A stretch of 64,000 nt of DNA, taken from contig NZ_CP150203.1 of the NCBI RefSeq assembly GCF_037969725.1, positions 3,550,001 to 3,614,000 of the forward strand, read 5' to 3'. Below are positions 18,157 to 26,530 of the stretch, piece by piece. This DNA is from Paenibacillus sp. FSL W8-0426. GTDB lineage: Bacteria; Bacillota; Bacilli; Paenibacillales; Paenibacillaceae. Numbering within the stretch: position 1 is the first letter of the stretch; the number at the start of each line of letters is the position of its first letter. Made by a program: the position numbers and the translations under genes. The notes below the pieces were generated by a model. The model did not search any database. It worked only from the letters and a program-made list of their open reading frames with translations, and was not told the origin of the DNA.

Positions 18157-18178
18157 AATGGCCTAAAATGATCATACC
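18157..18178. repeat. 22-bp direct repeat, copy 2
   Basis: One mismatch to 16422-16443, core CCTAAAATGATCATACC. It lies about 30 bases ahead of the carboxylesterase start. The two copies bracket the radical SAM-exonuclease pair. Confidence 0.6.
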
Positions 18179-18205
18179 GCTTCACCTATGAAAGGAGAAA
18201 TACAA

Positions 18206-19675
18206 ATGACACCTGACCATACTCTCAACGGAAAGAATCATCACACGAACAACACTAATACCGCCGGTCAAGCGGTCCGCTCCTGGCTAGGCATCCCCTA
18301 CGCTAGTGCAGAACGCTTCCGCCGACCCATTTTGCTGCCGTTCAACCCGGATCTGCCATACGACCAAAAGGGACCCGCCCCGCTCCAACCGGGCGACAAT
18401 AGCTGGTTGGAGGCCGACAACGGATTCAGCGAGGACTGCCTGAACCTCAACGTCTGGGCACCCGAAAACGCTGGCGACGAACCGCTCCCCGTAGTCGTCT
18501 ACATCTACGGTGGCGGCTTCGAACGCGGCGCGAACACCCAGACCACTTCGAACGCCTCAGGTCTCGCCGCGACCGGCCGGGCCATCGGGGTGTCCCTAAA
18601 CTACCGGCTCGGCCCGTTCGGTTGGCTCTCGCTCTCCCAATACGGCGGCGCGTTCGCGGATGCCACTAACCTCGGCCTGCAGGACATCATCACCGCGCTC
18701 AGATGGGTGCAGGAGAACATCTCTCGCTTCGGTGGCGACCCTCAGAACGTCACCGTCACCGGTCACAGCGCCGGCGCGTTCTCCTCGATAGCGCTCCTTG
18801 CAGCTCCGGCGGCCGACGGCCTCTACCAGCGCCTCGCTGCGTTCTCCGGCGGCGCATCCCGGATCGTTCCGGCCTGGTGGGCAGAAGAACTAGCGATCAA
18901 GTTTCTCACCGAACTCGGCATCGCGGACGAACCCGAACAACTGCTCACCCTGGATGGGAAGCTCCTCGCCGAGACGCTCGTTAAGATTAGCCCACGTGAC
19001 ATCGGCGACCGAAACGGCATCGACAACACGACGATTGGCATCGTGAACGACCACTCTCAGACCGGGGCCATTCTCGCAGACACGCCGCTGCGTGTACTCG
19101 AATCCGGGCGTCACCGCGACGTCGACATTCTCTTTAGCACGGCGACGAACGAGGGGGACTGGTGGGTTATCAACGCGACCGAGCAGTTCGACCCGGGCAG
19201 CATCGACAACCTCGTTGACGAATTGGTAACGAAGTCGCGGATCCCTCGAAGCCGTGCTCGGCGCATCGTCGCCGCCTACGACGTCAACGGACGAACTCCT
19301 GTCGAAGTACGCGGGGCGCTCTTGACCGACTACCTCTATACCCTGCCCGCCGCCCGTGCGGCACTCGCCCACGCCGCTGCAGGCGGCAACGCCCACCTGC
19401 TCGCCGTTGGCCCTGTCGAGGGTGCGCCAGCCGTACACGGCACGGAGATGTACGGCATCGTCGGCCAGCAACGCCCCCGACATAGCGACGAGCAAGCCAT
19501 CCGGGACACCTTCGTCCGCGACGCTCTCCTCGACTTTGCCGCAGGCAAGCACGATCGGCTTTGGAGCTCCGTGACCACGGAACCTATCACACATGGGATT
19601 GGCAACCCACCATTCGACCCCACCGCCCATGCGGCCGAGGTCCTGCGCATCTTCGAGGGCATTGAACGGCCCTGA
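18206..19675 (+). CDS. Type-B carboxylesterase/lipase, GC-rich and probably acquired
   Basis: The start is ATG 18206 (AAAGGAGA 7-8 bases upstream); the in-frame ATG at 18188 contains that site and is unlikely. The product is 489 residues. SEDCLNLNVW (75-84), oxyanion GGGFERG, nucleophile elbow GHSAGA (Ser188), a Glu in TNEGDWW and a His in VHGTEMYG are the standard carboxylesterase/para-nitrobenzyl-esterase features. No signal peptide. It would hydrolyse carboxylic esters in the cytoplasm. The gene is visibly far richer in G and C (GCC, CTC, CGC, GAC codons) than every neighbour, as in Actinobacteria, while its promoter and ribosome binding site look local. That points to horizontal transfer. 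The high-GC stretch ends near 19740. Confidence 0.88.
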   Translation: MTPDHTLNGKNHHTNNTNTAGQAVRSWLGIPYASAERFRRPILLPFNPDLPYDQKGPAPLQPGDNSWLEADNGFSEDCLNLNVWAPENAGDEPLPVVVYIYGGGFERGANTQTTSNASGLAATGRAIGVSLNYRLGPFGWLSLSQYGGAFADATNLGLQDIITALRWVQENISRFGGDPQNVTVTGHSAGAFSSIALLAAPAADGLYQRLAAFSGGASRIVPAWWAEELAIKFLTELGIADEPEQLLTLDGKLLAETLVKISPRDIGDRNGIDNTTIGIVNDHSQTGAILADTPLRVLESGRHRDVDILFSTATNEGDWWVINATEQFDPGSIDNLVDELVTKSRIPRSRARRIVAAYDVNGRTPVEVRGALLTDYLYTLPAARAALAHAAAGGNAHLLAVGPVEGAPAVHGTEMYGIVGQQRPRHSDEQAIRDTFVRDALLDFAAGKHDRLWSSVTTEPITHGIGNPPFDPTAHAAEVLRIFEGIERP

Positions 19676-19992
19676 ACGGCCCCAACGCGCACGGGGTCCC
19701 GCACCGATCCAACTCACTTAGCAGCGCCGGCGGCCCGCCACAGCACGTGAGAACAGCTTCATGAACAGGGAATTGACTATGAACATCGGTACAAGTTATT
19801 GTCCTTGGATTGGGACAATAACTTGTACTTATAGAACAAAAAAGCCGCCAAAATAGCGACTTCAATGGGAATATGTTCTTGTCCCTCGACAGATCAGGCT
19901 GTCCGGGGACAGGAATATTGTTGCTTAAATGACAAAAACATAAACTTGCCCACAACTGTCCCGATACCTTATCAATCATCAGCACCGTTCCT
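19676..19992. other. Intergenic stretch behind the esterase
   Basis: The first 65 bases are still GC-rich, the rest is a copy of the hairpin repeat family (19780-19892) and a short palindrome CTGTCCCCGGACAG (19899-19912). No gene. Confidence 0.45.
19780..19892 (+). repeat. Hairpin repeat family, copy C
   Basis: It begins with a perfect 16-bp inverted repeat, GTACAAGTTATTGTCC / GGACAATAACTTGTAC (19789-19828). Then comes the short hairpin GCCGCCAAAATAGCGAC and the end CAATGGGAATATGTTCTTGT with CCCTCGACA. It could also terminate the esterase transcript or that of the opposite operon. Confidence 0.75.
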
Positions 19993-21897
19993 CTAGTTCA
20001 TCGTATATACCCAATAACGGAATTCGTTCCATGCTCTGGCCTCTCCGTCCTGAATAAATTCGATTCGAATATGCAGCTCCCTCTTGCCTCTGGTATAAGA
20101 TGCAGGGATCACAAACTCATCATCCAACCATCGTTTGTAGGGATTTCGGTCCGCAGTGTACCACGTTCTTTCTGTTACTTTCACCCCATCTACATGAACG
20201 AAAGCCCGTTGTCTCCCTGTGATCTGATCGCATCGCCGCCGCAGCCTTACGCCGCTGTTGTCCTCCCTGATGCGGATTGTGAATTCACTATAACCGTCTG
20301 TTTCATGCCCACTATCGCGAATAATGATATCGTCTTGATCCCCTTCATAAGCTGAATCCAGAGTGTAGTAACCGCGGCTGCCTTCTGTTTTGTAATCATG
20401 GTTCCTCTCAGATGAGGGGTCGCCAATATCCATTTCGTCCGTCAGAACCATTCCCGGATCGTCCACACCATAGTAGAACAGAATGCCTGAATGTTCGAGA
20501 TACTGGTTGTTATGCTCGCCTGCTTCGATACCAAATACGAGCTCCGTCTGAAACGGATACCAGTCACCGCTGCACATTCTGACCATGGACCACGGGTTGT
20601 CAGGAATTCCGTCATAGGCGCTCGATGGATTACATTCAGGCGGCGTGGGAAACCCCCAACCATAACATATCCAGCTCTCGGAACCGTCGCTTTCAACTTG
20701 TGGTGTCGCATTGCCGTCAATATGCACACGGACATCGCCCTCACAGCTGATCGTGCCCGGTTTATGGGTAAAACCTGTTACATGACCAGCTACCATGTGT
20801 CCTCTTCCCTTGAGTTGACCGATGATGCTGTCCGATCCTGCTGTTGCCTGGCGTTCATAATATTTTGATGTGCGAAAATAACCGGTTCGGCCCTTCTCAT
20901 AAACAGCGTTCCGCTCTTCTGTAAATTCAATGTTTAATTCGGATAACCATACGTCACGGTTCCCTTTGTTCACCAGTTCAATCACCGCATGCTCCCAGTA
21001 CGGCATGGAGAAATAGTTATAGAACAATCCGTCCCCTCTTCTTCCGTGCGACAGTACGCCGACAGGATTAAATCCAAGCTCGTTGCCGAAGAATACACCT
21101 ATGGGGCACCAAATATCCGGTTGTTCATGTTTATCCCAGCTTGCTTTGATCCAAAGGTGCTGCAGGTCTTCGGATGAAAAGGAGTGGGGATTGAATGCAG
21201 CGCTTATGGAGGCGATACTGCCTTGCCCGACCTCTTCCAGAATGGTTAGCTTCTCCCCTGCTTTAACGGTCAACATTTCGTAATATCGAGACTTGCATTC
21301 CACGGCCGTTTTGGGATCTTCACCAACCCGAGACCACATTTCGATCAGCGGGGCATAGTTTTCTTTTCCCGTGAACGTAACCACTTGATCAGAGTCACTA
21401 TAGGAATGATAAATGACATGACCCCAACCGCCATCTCCTTTGGCTGCTCCTTTCAGTTGAATATCCGAGGTAATTCTGCATGATTTCTTGAAGGGCATAG
21501 GGACATAACTTCGGACTACGCGAATAGGTCCGCGTCCATTGTCCTCGGGCCCAATATAAGCGTCTGCCAGTGGAGTTACGAAAGGAAATTTACTCCCGAA
21601 TTCGGAGGCCTTGATCACAAATCGGGGCGTATCCTCGCCGTCAAAATAAAAAGAAAAGGTAGGTTCCGGACTATCGGGATAACGGTGTTGGACGAAATTA
21701 TAGATGCATCCTGGACCGCAATAATCAAAAATCACCCACTCCTTCCCGTCCTTATAAAGCCACCAGTCCCAGTCCGCATTGCGTCCCTGCTTGTCGATGC
21801 TTCCTTCATAGTGAACCTGCACGCCGTCTTTTAGCACAGGAAGCAAGTCGAACTTTTCCATGTTGCCAATCCCTTTAGGCTGTAAATGGGTCATCAT
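19993..21897 (-). CDS. DUF2961 / GH172-type glycoside hydrolase
   Basis: A 634-residue protein without signal peptide. The first half has the DUF2961 pattern: GPGCIYNFVQHRYPDSPEP, FYFDGEDTPRF, PMPFKKSCRI, and GWGHVIYHSY. DUF2961 enzymes were classified as GH172, with known members acting on difructose dianhydride, alpha-D-fructofuranosides and alpha-D-arabinofuranosides. The start ATG 21897 has GGAGGT 9-10 bases upstream; an internal ATG (21861) is possible. It is the last gene of the glycan operon, 77 bases after fucI. Next to an isomerase that also accepts D-arabinose, D-arabinofuranosidase activity is an attractive guess. Confidence 0.85.
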   Translation of the reverse strand: MMTHLQPKGIGNMEKFDLLPVLKDGVQVHYEGSIDKQGRNADWDWWLYKDGKEWVIFDYCGPGCIYNFVQHRYPDSPEPTFSFYFDGEDTPRFVIKASEFGSKFPFVTPLADAYIGPEDNGRGPIRVVRSYVPMPFKKSCRITSDIQLKGAAKGDGGWGHVIYHSYSDSDQVVTFTGKENYAPLIEMWSRVGEDPKTAVECKSRYYEMLTVKAGEKLTILEEVGQGSIASISAAFNPHSFSSEDLQHLWIKASWDKHEQPDIWCPIGVFFGNELGFNPVGVLSHGRRGDGLFYNYFSMPYWEHAVIELVNKGNRDVWLSELNIEFTEERNAVYEKGRTGYFRTSKYYERQATAGSDSIIGQLKGRGHMVAGHVTGFTHKPGTISCEGDVRVHIDGNATPQVESDGSESWICYGWGFPTPPECNPSSAYDGIPDNPWSMVRMCSGDWYPFQTELVFGIEAGEHNNQYLEHSGILFYYGVDDPGMVLTDEMDIGDPSSERNHDYKTEGSRGYYTLDSAYEGDQDDIIIRDSGHETDGYSEFTIRIREDNSGVRLRRRCDQITGRQRAFVHVDGVKVTERTWYTADRNPYKRWLDDEFVIPASYTRGKRELHIRIEFIQDGEARAWNEFRYWVYTMN

Positions 21898-21974
21898 TGG
21901 CCTGCAACCTCCGAGTCATAAATGATTACTTGTCCATAGTCACAAACGATTTCCAATCCTGCCATCCTCTCAGC

Positions 21975-23766
21975 TCAGCCATACAACGGGCCATATGCAG
22001 CACAAGCACGGTAGTCTGCAGCTTCCGGATCTTTCGTGCCAAATGCTGACCAGGCGCTAGGCCGGAAAATGCGCTTTTACTTCAACATTGTGCATGTTAA
22101 CCGGAATGCGCAATATGCTCGCAAGCGTAATCAAGTCGGCTCCGATGTGGCCATAGCTTACAGCACAATGGTTCGAACCCCAGGCTTCCATCATGCTGTA
22201 GACGTCATCGAATATCGGATCACCTGCTACCCGTTTCGGAACAAACCATGTCGTCGGCCACGTTGGCGTCGTTCGCAGATCCAGTCGTTGATGTACTTCC
22301 TCCGGCAACTCCAAAGTATACCCTTCCGCAAGCTGAAGCACCGGCCCCAGCCCTGCTATGAGGTTAATGCGTGCCATCGTGACGGGCATTCCCCCTCGCG
22401 TTGTAAAGTCGGTAGAATAGCCTCCGCCTGCAAATTGGTCCATATAGGTTGGTCGCCAGCTTACAGCATTTAGGCAAGCCTGGACCTCCTGTTCTTCAAT
22501 CTCCCAGTGAGGCTTCATCGCGGGCTGACCGTCGCGAAGCTGCTCCCCCGTTCCATCAAGCGCCGCCGGTCCCGAATTGATCAGATGCATGAACCCTGCC
22601 GCAGCCAAGCCATCCGGCTGCCAGTCTGTCACTCGTTTCACGGCTTCCGGACTCCAAAACGCGCGAACATCGGCAAAAATCTGGGCGGTATGCGACAAAT
22701 AGTGATTGAACAACATGGTGATGGCGTTCAGATTGTCGTTCTCGGTGGCGACCATATAGGGTTCGCGAATGCCATTCCAGTCGAATGAACTGCACAGAAT
22801 CGCTTCCAGCACATCCGCACTGGGAAGGTGATCGGTCCATTCACGCTGTCCCTGGAACCCGGAAGCAATGGCGTTATAACCATACGCCTCCTCTTCATAT
22901 CCCAACTCGGCCAGTTTGGGATTGCCAATCATCAGATCACGCACGATCAACGTCATGCGGATGGAAGTTTTCCAGTTTTCCTTTTTGCTCTCTGGATCGA
23001 TTTGAACCGATTCCGGATTGGGATCAGGTCCTTCTTTGCAATGAAGCTCGGCCCAAGCCATAGCTGAGTGGAATTCCTGCTCGTCATAAATATGTTTCTC
23101 CAGCCTGCGCGCAACCTCAGTCATGTCCACATAGGCGTTGCGCATGCCCAGATAACGCTGGTAGAAATCTTCGTCTACAACACAACCTGCGATGCCCATG
23201 GAGACGGAGCCGATCGACAGATAGGATTTTCCTCGCAGCAGTGCAACAGCCAGACCCGCACGGGTGAACCGGATCAGTTGATCCCTAACATCCTCTGGCA
23301 GATTGCGTTCCTCCCGGTCCTGAATATGCCTGCCGTAGATTTTGAAAATGGGCAGGCCTTTCTGGTTATGCGCCGCATGCAGCGCAGCCAGGTAGACCGC
23401 ACCGGGCCGTTCGGTGCCATTGAATCCCCAGACGGCGTGCGGCAGGGTTGGATCCGTTTCCATCGTTTCAAGCGGATAACACCAACCGTTTGCTACCGTG
23501 ACCAGGACGCCGACGCCTTCCTTCCTGAATTGCTCGGCACAGCGGGCTGCTTCGCTCATTCCGGAGATGCATGTATCAAAGATGACAACCTGCACTGGGG
23601 AGCCGTCCGGGTTCCGGAGAACGGAGGTAATCGCAGCAGCAGCTTCATGCGCCAGTTCCATCGTGCTGCCAGCTAGCGCAGCCTTTACAAGCTTGCGGCG
23701 ATCCACGATCGGGCGAATGCCGATCTTTGGAAATCCGTTTTCATAACGATGCGTCATATCCGTCAT
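21975..23766 (-). pseudogene. fucI: L-fucose / D-arabinose isomerase, frameshifted near the 3' end
   Basis: From ATG 23766 (GGGGAAA upstream) the frame encodes 569 residues of a FucI-type isomerase ([68 protein letters not shown]) and stops at 22057 after KAHFPA. In the next frame the missing family end is present: [19 protein letters not shown] then AYGPLYG and a stop at 21975-21977. Deleting one T from CATTTTCC restores one continuous protein of about 590 residues, the family's normal length. FucI converts L-fucose to L-fuculose (and D-arabinose to D-ribulose) with Mn2+ in the cytoplasm. The altered tail may or may not abolish activity; a sequence error in the T-run is quite possible. No fuculokinase or aldolase lies in the window. 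Confidence 0.85.
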
Positions 23767-23791
23767 CTGTATTTCCCCTTTTCTGCATATT

Positions 23792-26509
23792 TTATCGGAT
23801 CGTACCGATTGGGATGGAGAAGACGTGTCGTCCCGGGTTCAATTTGTGAGAACGGCGCAGTTTCGCGGCATTTACTATATCAGGAGGCACAACAAGCGTG
23901 GCTGTGGTTCCTTCAGGGATCGTCACCTCCATATGCAGACCTGCCTCGTCTTTCTTCCATGCTACCGCAATGGTTCCATGTGCCGTCCTTAGCGAAGCGC
24001 TCACCCGTTCCAACTTTGAGGGGATGATCGGCTCGATCCATATTTTTTCATAACCTGGCGAGTCGGGCCTAATGCCAGCCAGTCGCGTGTAAAAAGAAAC
24101 GCTGATGCCCCCGAACATGGCGTGGTCATGGGAATGCATGCCACCTTTCTCGCTCCATTGCTCCCAGAGCGTCGTGGCTCCGCGCTCAATCTGGTATCCG
24201 AAGCCGGGATATTCCTTCTTGCTCAGAAGCTCATAGGCAACATCGATGTACCCGTAGTCCGCCAGTACGTCAATCAAATATCTTGTGCCATAGATGCCTG
24301 TATGAAGATGACCGCCGTGTTCCCAGATAGCTTCCACAAGCCGCTCTGCGGCTGAGGTCCGCTCTTTGACCGGCACCATGCCAAACGCGAGCGGCAGAAG
24401 CTGAGCGGTCTGGGAACCGCTGCCGTAAACACCGTTCCCCAAGTTCCAATGGCGATGAAAGGTCTGGTGGATATCCCGAGCCAGCCCCGAATAATGTTCA
24501 TGATCTGCGCTCATGCCCAGGATCACCGCCGTTTCGGCGACAATGGACGTGATTTTGTAGTAAATACTTGTATTCACCAGTTCGACTTCGTGAAAGTAGT
24601 TTTCCCAACCATCATCATTGGGAGGGCACCAGTCCCCAAAGCCATCCTTCACCTGATGGTCTGGCCATACCTGATGCAGATGGTCAATATATGCTTTCAT
24701 GGACGGATAACTCTGGCGTAAAGTATCCAGATCGTTGTAATGCTGATAGAGACGCCAAGGAAGGAAGACTTTGTCCCCGCTCCAGTCCGGGTTGGTCATG
24801 CTTTCTTCAATATCTCCGAGCCATTTGCGGTAGTAATTCTGCATATGGAAATGGTGCATGCCGGCTTCCTCAACGACAGCGGAATCCATGAGACAAGGCG
24901 TGCGCTCATCACGCTGACAGCAATCCGTGGGTATGCTGACCAGATTGTTGAGGTACGACCAACGAATATTGCTGTAGAGCTGATTGATGCCTTCATCCGA
25001 ACATTCAAAACTGCCGGCCGGCTCGACATCTGCATGAATGGGAATAGCCTGAATGGAGAGATGATCTGTTTCACCGCTGACTTCCACATAACGGAAGCCG
25101 TGATAAGTGAACCGAGGTTCATAACGTTCTTCCGGCTCCCCGCGGAGAATGTACGTGTCGGTTGCTTTGGCATTTCGATTCGTCCAGGGATCGATGCTGC
25201 CTTGTTCATCGACCAGCTCGCTGTATCTCAGCCGCACTTGACTGCCTTCAGGACCGGTTACCTGAATGCGAACCCACCCTGCCATGTTTTGACCAAAATC
25301 GTATACGCCCACGCCCGGACGTGGCCGAAAGACAGCGATGGGCTCAACCGGGTTGCGAGGCACAACAGGAGGTTGGGTGTTCGCTTCAAGCTTGCCGACA
25401 GGCGGTTCGGCAGTTACAGCCCTCGACCAATCCCCGTTTTTAAGAAATCCCGGTTGATCCCAACCGATGTGCTCCTGTCGTGCATCATAGGACTCCCCGT
25501 CATAGATATCGTTGGAAAGAATCGGGCTTGACGCGAATGACCAAGATTCGTCCGTCATGATAGTGCGCGTGCCGCCATCCTCAAACCGGAGGTCCAATTG
25601 CAGGATAAAGGCTTTATCCCGATTCCATTTCCATCCCCACCGCGAATAATTGAAATGGTAACCATTCCCGAGCCACACGCCGAGTACGTTTTCTCCTTCT
25701 TGAAGCAGATGGGTCACGTCATAGGTGTCATAGAGCATTCTGCGGGAATACGGCGAATTGGCTGGAGCCAGAACACGGTTGTCCGCCCGGTTCCCGTTGA
25801 TGCAAAGCTCATACCAACCTACCGAATAGATGCGCAGTCTGGCTTCGAGTGCAGATGACGGCAATTCAAATGTTTTGCGAAACTGAGGGCTGTCAACAGG
25901 AAGGGGTGCCTCACAGATCGACAGCATGTTTTCCTCAAGCACGAGCCCATTCCCCGAAGGGCTAATCGTGCCTGTGGTAAAATGAGTCGTCTTCGGATCA
26001 TAAAAGCGGTTGGAGTACAGCACGCGGCCATCACTCCCGCTGAGCTTCAGATCACGGAAGGTTGCCTTTTGCCCGTCTGTCGTCCGGAATGCAATCGTTC
26101 CTTCATAATCCGCTGCCATGCAGCGATGCGTGTAATGTTCATCTATGGATACTTGCCATTCCCCGGCTTCCGTACGTATCTTGAGCGAAAGACGTGGAGG
26201 AAGTTTGTGCAACGCAGGTAAAACAATCTTCCCCAAAGCCTGGCGTACGTCTTCTTCAACGCGATAAATGTAAACGAGCGTCTGCTGTATGTCTTCTTCA
26301 TGCTCATGCAGTTCAATACCGCAGTGATTGCCTTCATCACGATAACCGAACAGAAATACGGCACCACCTTCTTCCACGCTGAGAATGACCTCTGCCTGAT
26401 ATGAAAACCAGTCATGAGGCTGGACTACGGGGCGCGTAATCCACTTGGCATACCATTCGTCAGATCCTGATTTCTCCTTCATTTCCACCATGGTCTTCAT
26501 GGATGTCAT
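23792..26509 (-). CDS. Alpha-L-rhamnosidase (GH78)
   Basis: A 905-residue protein without signal peptide, so intracellular. The N-terminal beta-sandwich regions carry [20 protein letters not shown] in pieces ([26 protein letters not shown]), followed by [13 protein letters not shown] and [13 protein letters not shown], all typical of bacterial rhamnosidases. The (alpha/alpha)6 barrel holds the acidic cluster [16 protein letters not shown] and [18 protein letters not shown]. It removes terminal alpha-L-rhamnose from imported oligosaccharides. It lies 21 bases after the GH2 gene and 25 bases before fucI in the same operon. No rhamnose isomerase gene is seen here. Confidence 0.88.
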   Translation of the reverse strand: MTSMKTMVEMKEKSGSDEWYAKWITRPVVQPHDWFSYQAEVILSVEEGGAVFLFGYRDEGNHCGIELHEHEEDIQQTLVYIYRVEEDVRQALGKIVLPALHKLPPRLSLKIRTEAGEWQVSIDEHYTHRCMAADYEGTIAFRTTDGQKATFRDLKLSGSDGRVLYSNRFYDPKTTHFTTGTISPSGNGLVLEENMLSICEAPLPVDSPQFRKTFELPSSALEARLRIYSVGWYELCINGNRADNRVLAPANSPYSRRMLYDTYDVTHLLQEGENVLGVWLGNGYHFNYSRWGWKWNRDKAFILQLDLRFEDGGTRTIMTDESWSFASSPILSNDIYDGESYDARQEHIGWDQPGFLKNGDWSRAVTAEPPVGKLEANTQPPVVPRNPVEPIAVFRPRPGVGVYDFGQNMAGWVRIQVTGPEGSQVRLRYSELVDEQGSIDPWTNRNAKATDTYILRGEPEERYEPRFTYHGFRYVEVSGETDHLSIQAIPIHADVEPAGSFECSDEGINQLYSNIRWSYLNNLVSIPTDCCQRDERTPCLMDSAVVEEAGMHHFHMQNYYRKWLGDIEESMTNPDWSGDKVFLPWRLYQHYNDLDTLRQSYPSMKAYIDHLHQVWPDHQVKDGFGDWCPPNDDGWENYFHEVELVNTSIYYKITSIVAETAVILGMSADHEHYSGLARDIHQTFHRHWNLGNGVYGSGSQTAQLLPLAFGMVPVKERTSAAERLVEAIWEHGGHLHTGIYGTRYLIDVLADYGYIDVAYELLSKKEYPGFGYQIERGATTLWEQWSEKGGMHSHDHAMFGGISVSFYTRLAGIRPDSPGYEKIWIEPIIPSKLERVSASLRTAHGTIAVAWKKDEAGLHMEVTIPEGTTATLVVPPDIVNAAKLRRSHKLNPGRHVFSIPIGTIR

Positions 26510-26530
26510 GTTATTGCTCCTTCCTGTCAG

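Noticed and set aside
18890-19717. 275-codon frame on the minus strand
   Set aside because: Antisense to the GC-rich carboxylesterase; long reverse frames are expected in high-GC genes.
23068-23676. 202-codon frame on the plus strand
   Set aside because: Antisense to fucI, no domain and no ribosome binding site.
24740-25531. 263-codon frame on the plus strand
   Set aside because: Lies wholly antisense to the GH78 rhamnosidase gene, has no ribosome binding site and no recognisable domain; it is a by-product of codon bias in the real gene.
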